Origin: Thalassobacillus devorans
GTDB lineage: Bacteria > Bacillota > Bacilli > Bacillales > Halobacillaceae
Reading direction: 5' to 3'
NCBI RefSeq assembly: GCF_900176565.1
Contig: NZ_FXEH01000006.1
Span: 868,001 to 932,000 of the forward strand
Length of the DNA stretch: 64,000 nt
The translations under genes were made by a program, and so were the position numbers. The notes beneath the pieces are model-generated. The model saw nothing but the letters and a program-made list of their open reading frames with translations. It was not told the DNA's origin and ran no database searches. How positions within the stretch are numbered: position 1 is the stretch's first letter; each line of letters begins with the position of its first letter. This document shows, one piece after another, positions 11,245 through 19,017 of this stretch.

Positions 11245-11278
11245 AAATCCTGAACCTTATTGGTTCAGGATTTTTTAT
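11245..11278 (+). terminator. Terminator of the pdh operon
   Basis: A perfect 12 bp stem (11245-11256 with 11262-11273) is followed by a T-run. A family C repeat starts shortly behind it. Confidence 0.92.
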
Positions 11279-11287
11279 ATTTTAAAA

Positions 11288-11372
11288 TACTTTAACCTTG
11301 ATCAAGGAATGGTGTATAAGAAACACTAGGCTTTCGGAATAAAATACTTTGCGATAAGCAAAGTTTTGCTAA
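11288..11372 (+). repeat. Family C repeat, copy 3
   Basis: It starts TACTTTAACC, carries GTATAAG and GGCTTTCGG in the middle, and ends in the hairpin CTTTGCGATAAGCAAAG followed by TTTTGCTAA. Order and spacing match the copies at 21407 and 24916. It lies about 12 bp past the T-run of the pdh terminator. Confidence 0.65.
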
Positions 11373-11497
11373 TATGTACAAAACTTTAGGAGAAGGACAG
11401 CAGTACTTCTATAAGAGAAGCGCAATATTCGAGAAAGGGGTGGAGCATGTCGGCTGCATTCACGAAGACAGCTCCATTTATTATGATTGAAGTTTAT

Positions 11498-11860
11498 TTA
11501 TTTTATGATTTCCATTAGCTGCTCGACGATTTCCTCACTTTGCCGTTCACCGGTAATGGTAGCTACCGTTTTTTCGTCTTTTCGGATTAGAAAGGCGGGC
11601 AGCTTGTTAATGTGTTGCTCCACCTGATATAACGATGCAGTACTTTTGAAAAATTCAATTGGCTGCTGGTTGTGCTGGTTTTTAAAAGAGAGAAAGGCAT
11701 CCATATATGCTTTGTCGATGTCTTTATCCTCTTCCTCGGTCAATAACTGAACTTCATATCCATTCGAATTGGCGCTGATGACTTCTATTTTTTTCTGTTC
11801 AGGGAAGCACCCTGAAATCATGATGAAAATCAAACCGACTGGCAGAAGTAGTTTAGTCAA
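11498..11860 (-). CDS. Small lipoprotein, possibly thioredoxin-fold
   Basis: The 120-residue protein starts at TTG (GAGAGTGG upstream). It has a signal peptide ending in the lipobox ISGC (Cys18). The C-terminal part (PIEFF, then LPAFLIRKDEKTVATITG, then EQLMEII) resembles the second half of a thioredoxin-like fold with a cis-Pro-type LPAF, but there is no CxxC. I do not recognise a named family. It stands alone between the pdh operon and the BCCT gene. Confidence 0.65.
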   Translation of the reverse strand: MTKLLLPVGLIFIMISGCFPEQKKIEVISANSNGYEVQLLTEEEDKDIDKAYMDAFLSFKNQHNQQPIEFFKSTASLYQVEQHINKLPAFLIRKDEKTVATITGERQSEEIVEQLMEIIK

Positions 11861-12016
11861 TGCAATACCACTCTCTTTCTATCGTAGAAACTGGTTACAT
11901 TTTATCAGAGAAGATACGAAAAAAAGCGAATGTTATCGAAATGTCATGGAAGTGAAAAACCACAGAAGTGTTGTTTAATCGCAATGTTAAATTGTAATAA
12001 TGGAACAACGATAACC

Positions 12017-12160
12017 TCAATTAAAAGACCAAAAAGTCGAAAACTTGATTTCGAGATGATTGTAGAAGTAAAGGGGCGTTGGGGAAGGGTTCGCTTTCCA
12101 CCTCAATCCAATCTAAAGTCTCTAAACTGAGTCTTCAACAAAAGGGAGCTTTAATTTAAC
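12017..12160. repeat. Family B repeat, internally deleted copy
   Basis: The left end (TCAATTAAAAGACC, then GATTTCGAGATGAT) and the right end (AAACTGAGTCTTC, then GGGAGCTTTAATTTAAC) match the outer ends of the larger copy at 58264. The GC-rich core between them is almost wholly missing. Confidence 0.6.
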
Positions 12161-12176
12161 AGTATAAAGAAAATGA

Positions 12177-12217
12177 AAAGGCGAGTATAAAACCGATGCG
12201 GTTCTATACTCGCCTTT
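12177..12217 (-). terminator. Terminator of the BCCT gene
   Basis: A 13 bp outer stem (12177-12189 with 12205-12217) continues past one mismatch into CCG-type inner pairs. It follows the BCCT stop codon on the minus strand. Confidence 0.85.
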
Positions 12218-12237
12218 CTTAAACTATAACAGATCAA

Positions 12238-13767
12238 TTATTTTTTAGCTTTTAATCCTATTTTTCTATCCTCTTCAGCAAACGTCCGTAATAACGAGAC
12301 GCATAACATAATCATAATAATCGTGAACGGGAAGGCGGATATGATGGCTGCCGTCTGGAGAGATTCTAAGCCACCCATCCATAGCAGCACAGCCGCCGCA
12401 CCAGACTGGATTACCCCCCACGTAAACTTAACCGGGTTACGTGGATTCAAGCTGCCGCCTGTCGTCTGCATTCCAAGTACGAAGGTAGCAGAGTCAGCCG
12501 ATGTGATAAAGAACGTACTGATCAACGACAGTCCGATAATTGACATTACCATGCCAAGTGGTACATTTTCTAACATTGCAAATAGGGCAACTTCTGTCCC
12601 TAGTTCATCCACCGCGGACTGGATATCCATGCCTTGGAAGAATTCAAGGTGAATCGTTGTACCGCCGAAAACAGAGAACCAAAGTGCGCCGAATATAGTT
12701 GGTACCAGCAGGACACCAAGAATGAATTCACGGACAGTACGGCCGCGGGAAACACGAGCGATAAACGTTCCTACGAATGGTCCCCATGAAATCCACCAGG
12801 CCCAGTAGAAGATGGTCCAGCCCTGGATCCAGGAGTTATTTTCTTCCGAGAACGGAGTCATACGCAAACTCATCTGTGGAAGGTTTGAAATATAAGACCC
12901 GAATGTGGTTGTAAAGTAATCCATGATAAAGTTTGTAGGACCTGCAAATAGCAGGAAGAACATCAACAATAGGGCCAATACAATATTCGTATTACTCAAG
13001 TATTTGATGCCTTTATTCAATCCTGTCATGGCAGAAAGCATGAACAGGACGGTAACAACACCGATAATAGATAACTGCAGCATGAAATTATCATTTAATC
13101 CTGGAATCAAATAAGCGAGACCACTCGAGATCTGCAAGGCTCCGAATCCAAGAGATGTAGCCACCCCGAAAATGGTTGCGAATACGGCAATGGAATCTAT
13201 TATTGTGCCGATTGGTCCTTTAATTCGTTCTTCACCAAGCAATGGCACCAATGCTGCACTAAAAACACCTGGAGCATTTTTACGGAACTTGAAATAAGCA
13301 AGAGCTAATGCGATTACGGCATAGATAGCCCATGGGTGCAGTCCCCAGTGGAAAAAGCTGTAGCGCATCGCTTCCCGTGCCGCTTCCTGTGTTGCCGGAT
13401 CAGCAGTAGGCGGTGCATGGAAATGGGATAGCGGCTCAGCAGCACCCCAGAAAACAAGTCCAATACCCATACCAGCACTGAATAACATGGCAAACCAGGT
13501 AATGTAAGGGTACTCCGGTTCGTCATCCGGCTTTCCCAATTTAATTTTTCCATAACGGGAAAAGATTAAAAAGATTGCAAATGCCAGGAAGCCTGTTGCA
13601 GAAAGTAAATAAAACCATCCAAACTTCTCCGTTATAAAACCTTGTATACTGGTTGTAACGTTATTAAGGTTCCAGGTTGGTAATGTTGATTCCGGTATGA
13701 CGCCCCAAATGATGAATATTAAGGCGATAACAACCGAAATATAAAAAACCTTTGTAACCTGTTTCAA
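12238..13767 (-). CDS. BCCT-family betaine/choline transporter (OpuD-like)
   Basis: The protein of about 509 residues has roughly twelve membrane segments. It carries the BCCT signatures GMGIGLVFWGAAEPLSHF and WAWWISWGPFVGTFIARVSRGRTVREF. Such Na+- or H+-coupled carriers import glycine betaine or related osmolytes, so this is a likely salt-stress gene. I prefer the TTG at 13767 (MKQVTKVF), which lies 8 bp behind AAAGGA; the two ATG codons at 13776 and 13773 overlap that site. The gene lies 42 bp after the FUSC-family gene and could be cotranscribed with it. The substrate cannot be read from the sequence. Confidence 0.9.
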   Translation of the reverse strand: MKQVTKVFYISVVIALIFIIWGVIPESTLPTWNLNNVTTSIQGFITEKFGWFYLLSATGFLAFAIFLIFSRYGKIKLGKPDDEPEYPYITWFAMLFSAGMGIGLVFWGAAEPLSHFHAPPTADPATQEAAREAMRYSFFHWGLHPWAIYAVIALALAYFKFRKNAPGVFSAALVPLLGEERIKGPIGTIIDSIAVFATIFGVATSLGFGALQISSGLAYLIPGLNDNFMLQLSIIGVVTVLFMLSAMTGLNKGIKYLSNTNIVLALLLMFFLLFAGPTNFIMDYFTTTFGSYISNLPQMSLRMTPFSEENNSWIQGWTIFYWAWWISWGPFVGTFIARVSRGRTVREFILGVLLVPTIFGALWFSVFGGTTIHLEFFQGMDIQSAVDELGTEVALFAMLENVPLGMVMSIIGLSLISTFFITSADSATFVLGMQTTGGSLNPRNPVKFTWGVIQSGAAAVLLWMGGLESLQTAAIISAFPFTIIMIMLCVSLLRTFAEEDRKIGLKAKK

Positions 13768-13809
13768 TTTCATCATCCTTTCGTAAGAAATTACTACTGT
13801 TTGAGGTTA

Positions 13810-14895
13810 TCAGCTCATCCCTTGCTGTTTTTTTACATATTGATAATAAATAGCTGCGTGTTTGGAAGTGGAGAGTTCCTTCAACTCTTCCATAACGTCA
13901 TGCAAACAAAGCAATTCATAAAGCAATACCGTCTGCGGCGGTAGATGGTGACGGTATCTTGATTCGTGTTCGATATGTTCTTGTTTCCAATCCCAAAACA
14001 CATGATCCAGTTCTTCGATTTGCTTAAAATGCTCTTCTGGAATTTCATGCTCAGGTGCTCTTAATATTGCCACAAATGAAGGAATCATTCTTCCGATCAA
14101 ATGTTTTTCAGGGTGATTGAAATCACCTGCATCTGTGTGGATATACTGCAGATTTCCTAAGTGATAAATGATCTGCTGCAATAAGTCCAGCTTTTTTTGA
14201 GCAAATTGAAAGGCACGCATATCGAAATTGGTGTGCTTATGATAGGACCATTCTTCCCTTTGATATTGAGAAAGCTGGTGGGTTTGTTCCATATGTTTTG
14301 TTAGCTCTTGATACCTTCTATTAATAAGGCCCTTCTTTGCATGACGCTCTCCAATCACTTCTTTTAATATCAACTCCAGCAAGTCAGCTGCTTGTCCATA
14401 CAGCCGGTCGATACTGCGGTGAATACTTGTAAAATAATTCGGTGGCAGCAAAAAAAAGTTGACTAGGGAAGAAACTACTATACCAATAGATGTAGTACCC
14501 AATCTTATGAAGAACGAAACAATGTAATTTTCCTGGAAATCAGGGATCATAGCAGTTGCCGTAATCGTAGCTACCAGTATCCCGTCCTGAAGCTTGAGCT
14601 TATGGCATATCGCGATGGTAAGCATAGCTACCAATGCATACGTGAGTGCCCCTTTTCCGAACACCCCATATAAGGTGGTAGCAATCAGTGCTCCTATTGC
14701 CGAGGCGGGAAACCTTATCGCTGCCTTCCGGATGGAATCTGCTGCCGTGTGTTCAATTGTGACAATAGCTGTTATGACAGCAAAAATAACCGGCCAACCA
14801 AAATAACCGCAGATCAGTGCGGTTATAAAGACCGAGATGCCGGTTTTTAGTGTCCTGCTTCCAAAAAGTTTGAATTGCCGAAGACGTTCCATCAT
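13810..14895 (-). CDS. FUSC/aromatic acid exporter-family membrane protein (YqjA-like)
   Basis: The 361-residue protein has an N-terminal half with about six membrane segments (roughly residues 15-150: LKTGISVFITALICGYFGWPV and following). The soluble C-terminal helical half ends KKQQGMS. This is the architecture of the ArAE_1/DUF939 family, to which B. subtilis YqjA belongs. Members are proposed exporters of aromatic acids or other anions; the substrate here is unknown. AGGGTGA lies 6 bp before the first of two ATG codons. Confidence 0.8.
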   Translation of the reverse strand: MMERLRQFKLFGSRTLKTGISVFITALICGYFGWPVIFAVITAIVTIEHTAADSIRKAAIRFPASAIGALIATTLYGVFGKGALTYALVAMLTIAICHKLKLQDGILVATITATAMIPDFQENYIVSFFIRLGTTSIGIVVSSLVNFFLLPPNYFTSIHRSIDRLYGQAADLLELILKEVIGERHAKKGLINRRYQELTKHMEQTHQLSQYQREEWSYHKHTNFDMRAFQFAQKKLDLLQQIIYHLGNLQYIHTDAGDFNHPEKHLIGRMIPSFVAILRAPEHEIPEEHFKQIEELDHVFWDWKQEHIEHESRYRHHLPPQTVLLYELLCLHDVMEELKELSTSKHAAIYYQYVKKQQGMS

Positions 14896-15048
14896 ATAGA
14901 TTCACCCTACATTTCCTTAGGCTCCAGCCACGATTTCTTATTATAGTATAAATTAATAAGAAACCATAGTAAAAACTATAAAAAATCAGGTATAATGAAA
15001 TTGTTGGAAATACATAGAAAAAAATAACATCTTGGGGGTCATTTTGAC

Positions 15049-15897
15049 ATGAGAAAAGGTTTGATGCTGCTGTTTTTGGTGATGGTGTTAGGTGCATGCA
15101 GTATGGAAGAGGATGTAGAAGCAGAACAAGATTCTGTTAATGCTGAAGAAAAAGACAATCCAGTCGAGCAGCCGGAGGAGAATTCCGAAGGGGATGAAAA
15201 GGCTGCTGAAGCAGGAGAAAAGGGAGATGAACCACAGGAAGAAGAGGCGTATCAGCAAGTGAGTGAGCCATTATATGAGTTGGCTGGAAACTGGGCTGTA
15301 AAGCCGATCGATGATCAGGCAAATGAAAAGGTAGCGCTCGTCACGATTGATGATGCGCCTGATAAGTTTAGTGTCGACATGGCGAAAACGTTGAAAGAAC
15401 TTGAAGCGCCTGCCATATTCTTTGTAAATGGCCATTTCCTTGACACACCGGAAGAAGAGGAGAAGCTGAAACAAATCCACGAATTAGGCTTTCCAATCGG
15501 AAACCATACTTTCAACCATGCTTCTTTGCCCAGCTTGACAGAAGAGGAACAGTATGAAGAAATAGTCGGGTTGAATGACCGGGTCGAAGAAATAATTGGA
15601 GAGCGCCCGGAATTTTTCCGCGCACCGTTTGGACAGAATACCGATTACTCCAAACAGTTAGTGGAGGAAGAAGGTATGCTATTGATGAATTGGACATATG
15701 GCTATGATTGGGAACAGGATTACCAGACAGCATCGGCCATTGCCGACATTATGGTCGAATCTCCTTTATTAGCGGACGGCGCCAATTTGCTTATGCATGA
15801 TCGTGAATGGACTGCAGAAGGTCTCGATGATATTGTCCTTGGGCTGGAAGAAAAAGGCTTTGAAATACTGGACCCGCTTTTGATCAAGCGGCCATAA
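15049..15897 (+). CDS. Polysaccharide deacetylase lipoprotein
   Basis: The 282-residue protein has a signal peptide with lipobox LGAC (Cys16), an acidic Glu-rich linker to about residue 70, then a NodB homology domain. The metal and catalytic motifs are TIDDAPD (Asp-Asp), NHTFNH (HxxxH), FRAPFG and LLMHD. TIDDAP replaces the usual TFDDG, as in some bacillary PdaC-like proteins. It probably deacetylates peptidoglycan or another extracellular glycan on the outer membrane face. A TATAAT stands 50 bp upstream, and a strong terminator follows. Confidence 0.87.
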   Translation: MRKGLMLLFLVMVLGACSMEEDVEAEQDSVNAEEKDNPVEQPEENSEGDEKAAEAGEKGDEPQEEEAYQQVSEPLYELAGNWAVKPIDDQANEKVALVTIDDAPDKFSVDMAKTLKELEAPAIFFVNGHFLDTPEEEEKLKQIHELGFPIGNHTFNHASLPSLTEEEQYEEIVGLNDRVEEIIGERPEFFRAPFGQNTDYSKQLVEEEGMLLMNWTYGYDWEQDYQTASAIADIMVESPLLADGANLLMHDREWTAEGLDDIVLGLEEKGFEILDPLLIKRP

Positions 15898-15901
15898 TAT
15901 G

Positions 15902-15930
15902 AAACACCACCCTTTGTGGGGTGGTGTTTT
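15902..15930 (+). terminator. Terminator of the deacetylase gene
   Basis: A perfect 11 bp stem (15902-15912 with 15919-15929), with a short T-run, stands 4 bp after the stop codon. Confidence 0.88.
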
Positions 15931-16128
15931 GTCTCATTAAAGAGGAGAGGCTCTCTCTTTTTCTAGTTTTTGTCTCGTTTAATTTTAAATTTGTCACTCA
16001 AAATCGAAGAATTGTCTCTCATCCTCTGTCTACGTTCTCACTTAAAACGTTGTTGTCTCGATTATTGATCCATTGTCTCTTATACAATATAAAAGTTCAA
16101 CCAGGCCGCTGCTTGACTGGCTTGTCTC
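15931..16128. repeat. Degenerate array of GTCTC-type motifs with a 20-21 bp period
   Basis: GTCTC or close variants begin at 15931, 15972, 15993 (GTCAC), 16014, 16034 (GTTCTC), 16055, 16075 and 16095 (GTTCA); a GCTCTC at 15950 fills the one gap. Intervals are 41, 21, 21, 20, 21, 20 and 20 bp. An out-of-phase GTCTC is at 16124. Most are preceded by TT. The sequence between motifs is AT-rich and not conserved. The array lies between the 3' ends of two convergent genes. Confidence 0.6.
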
Positions 16129-16174
16129 CATTTTCTGAGAAAAAGAAATACATTCACGTGCATTATTATTCTAA

Positions 16175-16606
16175 TTACGATAGTTTTCGTTTATAATAAT
16201 ACATAATACGATCGTTGAATAAATGTAACTTTCCTTCTAATTTCTTCGCAAAGAATTTTGCCAGCTCATTCCCTTTGTTTTTATCTCCATGTGTAGAGGC
16301 TTCAGGCAGGGTTATTTGAATGAAAAATTGTTCCTGGTCGTCTGTTGATCCTTTTGTACTTCCTACTCCCACCAGCAAATGTTGATAATTTGGATCCGTG
16401 CCTCTTAAATGCAGGTAGTTGCCATTATCGTCGTTTTTCTCTGTCACTAAGTAAGGAAAAGCGTGGCTGTTGTAACTCCAATCGAGCTGTTCCCCGGTTT
16501 TAGCAGTGATTTCCTGATAATAGTTGAGTAAATCATGTACCTCTTTCAAAGAAATCGTTTGCTGTACACTTTCTTCTACTAAATGAATGAATGCACTTTT
16601 ACCCAT
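16175..16606 (-). CDS. DUF1885-like conserved protein
   Basis: The 143-residue protein starts MGKSAFIHLVEESVQQ at 16606, chosen because AGGAG lies 9 bp upstream; an ATG six codons earlier lies before that site. The sequence looks like the small bacillary DUF1885 family, soluble and without cysteines (motifs LDWSYNSHAFPY and LVGVG). Its function is unknown. No clear terminator follows; transcripts would run into the GTCTC array. Confidence 0.65.
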   Translation of the reverse strand: MGKSAFIHLVEESVQQTISLKEVHDLLNYYQEITAKTGEQLDWSYNSHAFPYLVTEKNDDNGNYLHLRGTDPNYQHLLVGVGSTKGSTDDQEQFFIQITLPEASTHGDKNKGNELAKFFAKKLEGKLHLFNDRIMYYYKRKLS

Positions 16607-16755
16607 TTTTCCAACTCCTGTCATAGGTTTCTAATCTTATGTTAGCACTTCCCATAAAGGTAGCTCAATAACATTTGTCACGTTTACGGAATAAAAGCTG
16701 GCATCTATTTCTACAAAAAAGCCAACCAGGCTTAAAATATTGAGGAGGTAAATAT

Positions 16756-17055
16756 ATGTATATGGAGAAATTGTATGATGAAATGGAGCAGTCTAATGTC
16801 AGGTTTGTGGGATTCACTACGAAAGAAGGAAGGTATGACTTTGGTATTGTGTACACTAGTCAATTTTTCGGCAAGCCCCTCGTGGTATGTATGCAAACCG
16901 GCCAATCTTCGCTGCTTGACAGTTCGGATGTAAAGGATCTGGATTTCCTGCAGAAAAAATTCCGTCTCCCGGATAAAATGGTTGCGATGGATCTCGCTGA
17001 TTTTCTGAATGATGTAGTGCCTCCGGCAGAGCTGATGGAAGCTTCTTACGAATAA
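16756..17055 (+). CDS. DUF3055/SAV0927-family protein
   Basis: The 99-residue protein begins MYMEKLYDEMEQSNVRFVGF and contains FGKPLVVCMQTGQSSLLD, characteristic of the small DUF3055 (SAV0927) family of bacilli and staphylococci. GAGGAGGT lies 6 bp before the start. It is cytoplasmic and of unknown function. It lies directly upstream of the SR1 promoter region. Confidence 0.75.
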   Translation: MYMEKLYDEMEQSNVRFVGFTTKEGRYDFGIVYTSQFFGKPLVVCMQTGQSSLLDSSDVKDLDFLQKKFRLPDKMVAMDLADFLNDVVPPAELMEASYE

Positions 17056-17106
17056 TTCCAGCCAGTTCGTTTAAAGGTTATCTTAATTGGGAAAGAAAAA
17101 AATAAA

Positions 17107-17117
17107 TGTGACATACT
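17107..17117 (+). promoter_or_regulatory. CcpN box 1 upstream of sr1
   Basis: TGTGACATACT matches the published CcpN consensus TRTGHYATAYW at every position. It lies upstream of the -35 element. Confidence 0.7.
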
Positions 17118-17125
17118 TTTTGGGC

Positions 17126-17154
17126 TTGATTTTTTAAATGTGTCATATTAAAAT
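17126..17154 (+). promoter_or_regulatory. Promoter of sr1 with CcpN box 2 in the spacer
   Basis: TTGATT (17126-17131) and TAAAAT (17149-17154) are 17 bp apart. A second full consensus match for CcpN, TGTGTCATATT (17139-17149), covers the spacer and touches the -10 element, which would block polymerase. Confidence 0.7.
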
Positions 17155-17367
17155 AAGACCATAACCTGAAAACGATTACAAATTACTTGTAAAGGAGCTG
17201 GATATTCAGATGGGTACAATTGTATGTCAAGACTGCCAGAAGATCATTGAGCATTATGAAGATGAGAAGGTTTCCACTCTTTATAGTACTTGTCCGTCTT
17301 GTCATCCGAAAAAGAAATAGTCTTCCTCACACATAAGAGAACCCCGCCGGCATCCCGGCGGGGTTTT
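17155..17367 (+). ncRNA. sr1: SR1 dual-function regulatory RNA
   Basis: A transcript of about 205 nt is inferred from the promoter at 17126-17154 to the terminator at 17340-17367. It contains the SR1P reading frame. In B. subtilis SR1 lies at this same place beside speA, base-pairs with ahrC mRNA, and is repressed by CcpN (strongly) and CcpA (weakly). A catabolite element CTGAAAACGATTACAA (17166-17181) matches the cre consensus at 15 of 16 positions, just downstream of the predicted start. Base pairing with ahrC cannot be checked here. Confidence 0.8.
17210..17320 (+). CDS. sr1P: SR1P, GapA-binding peptide
   Basis: The 36-residue peptide begins MGTIVCQDCQKIIEHYEDEK and has Cys6/Cys9 and Cys28/Cys31 pairs, like a minimal zinc ribbon. 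The N-terminal MGTIVCQDC and the EDEKV-TLY stretch are the hallmark of SR1P, which in B. subtilis binds glyceraldehyde-3-phosphate dehydrogenase GapA and promotes its interaction with RNase J1. AAAGGAG lies 12 bp before the ATG. It is notable that rnjA is also in this window. The tail (HPKKK) differs from the B. subtilis peptide. Confidence 0.88.
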   Translation: MGTIVCQDCQKIIEHYEDEKVSTLYSTCPSCHPKKK

Positions 17368-17371
17368 ATTT
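17340..17371 (+). terminator. Terminator of sr1
   Basis: A perfect 11 bp, very GC-rich stem (17340-17350 with 17355-17365) with a T-rich tail. Confidence 0.92.
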
Positions 17372-17404
17372 TTATGATGCTTAATCCGCAAATATGCATC
17401 CTGA

Positions 17405-18874
17405 TTATTTAAAAGCGCGATGTTCTTTAATGACGCGGATGGTTGCCAGTGTTTCATCCTCAGGCCCTTGGACAGGAAGGCCGGCATCGAGATTATCGCG
17501 GATATAGGCTACATTATCAGCTGTTATGATTTCGCCGGGAATGAAAATAGGAATTCCCGGAGGGTAAATCATCAACGACTCAGCACTGATTCTTCCAATT
17601 CCTTCATCTAAAGGTACAACCTCTGTTTCTGAATAAAAAGCTTCCCTTGGTGACAAGGCGAGCAGTGGTATTTCCGGAACTTTTACCTTGACGGGTTGTC
17701 TTGCCGCACGATCCGTTTGTAAGGCAGCAAGTTCTTTCAACGCTTGGACAAGACTTTCCGTTTCCTCGCTGGTATCTCCCGGTGTTACCAGACAGAGGAT
17801 ATTATATAAGTCTGATAACTCTACTTCAATCCGGTAGTGCTCCCTCAGCCAAACCTCCACATCATAGCCTGTCATGCCCAGTTCTTTTACGGAGATGATC
17901 AATTTAGTGGGGTCGTAATCGTATGTGGCATCACTGCCTAGTATTTCTTTGCCGACACAATATAGGCCTGGTATATCATTGATTGCCCGACGTGTATCTT
18001 GTGCTAAGAGGATCGTGCGCTCGAGCATTTCTTTTCCCTTGATTGCGAGTTGTCTTCGTGCCGCATCCAGCGATGCCAGCAGCACATAAGAAGTGGAAGT
18101 GGTGGTCAGCATTGATAAAACGGCCTGCACTCGTTCATGGGACACAAGCCCCTCTCTCAAGTTCAATACGGAGCTTTGAGTCATAGAGCCGCCCAGTTTA
18201 TGGACACTGGTGGCAGCAAGGTCTGCTCCTGCCTGCATGGCTGAAAGAGGAAGGTCGTCATGGAAATGGATATGGACGCCGTGGGCTTCATCGACCAGTA
18301 CAGGCACATGAAAATCATGAGCTACTTCGACGATTTTCTTTAAGTCAGCCGCTATCCCGAAGTAGGTCGGATTGATAACGAGTACTCCTTTGGCATCCGG
18401 GTGAGCATGAAGCGCCCGGTTTACTGCTTCGGGCGTAATCCCATGAGAAATGCCGAGCTGACCATCAAGCTCCGGATGAATGAAAATCGGTGTCGCCCCT
18501 GAAAAAATAATCGCAGATGTTACGGACTTATGGACATTCCGGGGGACGATGATTTTGTCGCCTGGCTGGCAGACACTCATGACCATCGTCATGATGGCTC
18601 CACTAGTGCCCTGGACGGAATAAAACGTATAGTCGGCACCAAATGCTTCTGCCGCCAAATCTTGTGCTTCTTTAATAATGCCCTGTGGGTGATGAAGGTC
18701 ATCCAGCGGTTCAATATTGATCATATCGATGGATAAAGTATTTTCTCCGATAAATTCACGAAATTCCTTATCCATCCCTTTTCCTTTTTTATGACCTGGT
18801 ATATGAAATTGAATCGGATCCTTCTTTGCGTGAGCAATGAGGCCCGAGAATAATGGAGTTCTGTCTTGAGACAA
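17405..18874 (-). CDS. speA: Arginine decarboxylase
   Basis: The 489-residue PLP enzyme makes agmatine from arginine, the first step of spermidine synthesis in bacilli. It has the Orn/Lys/Arg decarboxylase fold with FHIPGHKKG near the N terminus, the PLP lysine in TSVHKLGGSMTQ (about 230), VDEAHGVHIHF, and the C-terminal PPGIPIFIPGEIIT. The TTG at 18874 is chosen as start. It aligns with the N terminus of B. subtilis SpeA (MSQ..TPL) and has AGAGGTG 6 bp upstream; the GTG at 18883 overlaps that site. It is convergent with sr1. Confidence 0.93.
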   Translation of the reverse strand: MSQDRTPLFSGLIAHAKKDPIQFHIPGHKKGKGMDKEFREFIGENTLSIDMINIEPLDDLHHPQGIIKEAQDLAAEAFGADYTFYSVQGTSGAIMTMVMSVCQPGDKIIVPRNVHKSVTSAIIFSGATPIFIHPELDGQLGISHGITPEAVNRALHAHPDAKGVLVINPTYFGIAADLKKIVEVAHDFHVPVLVDEAHGVHIHFHDDLPLSAMQAGADLAATSVHKLGGSMTQSSVLNLREGLVSHERVQAVLSMLTTTSTSYVLLASLDAARRQLAIKGKEMLERTILLAQDTRRAINDIPGLYCVGKEILGSDATYDYDPTKLIISVKELGMTGYDVEVWLREHYRIEVELSDLYNILCLVTPGDTSEETESLVQALKELAALQTDRAARQPVKVKVPEIPLLALSPREAFYSETEVVPLDEGIGRISAESLMIYPPGIPIFIPGEIITADNVAYIRDNLDAGLPVQGPEDETLATIRVIKEHRAFK

Positions 18875-19017
18875 TCGATACACCTCTTCATGTAATCATA
18901 TAAAACAAATGAATTATAGCAGATGGCAGGCAATGTGGCTAGCTTTTTTTAATCGTGGTTATTAGTTGATGCCTTGTAAGTCAATCATGATAGAATGAAA
19001 AAAAGGAGGATGGAAAC

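Noticed and set aside
15931-16128. CRISPR array
   Set aside because: Only about five bases are kept per unit and the unit is 20-21 bp; there is no repeat of 24 bp or more and no cas gene nearby.
15921-16196. A 91-codon plus-strand frame across the GTCTC array
   Set aside because: It starts inside the terminator of the deacetylase gene, lacks a ribosome binding site, and the 20-21 bp period does not keep the frame.
17420-18736. Several plus-strand frames inside speA
   Set aside because: All are shadows of the arginine decarboxylase gene.
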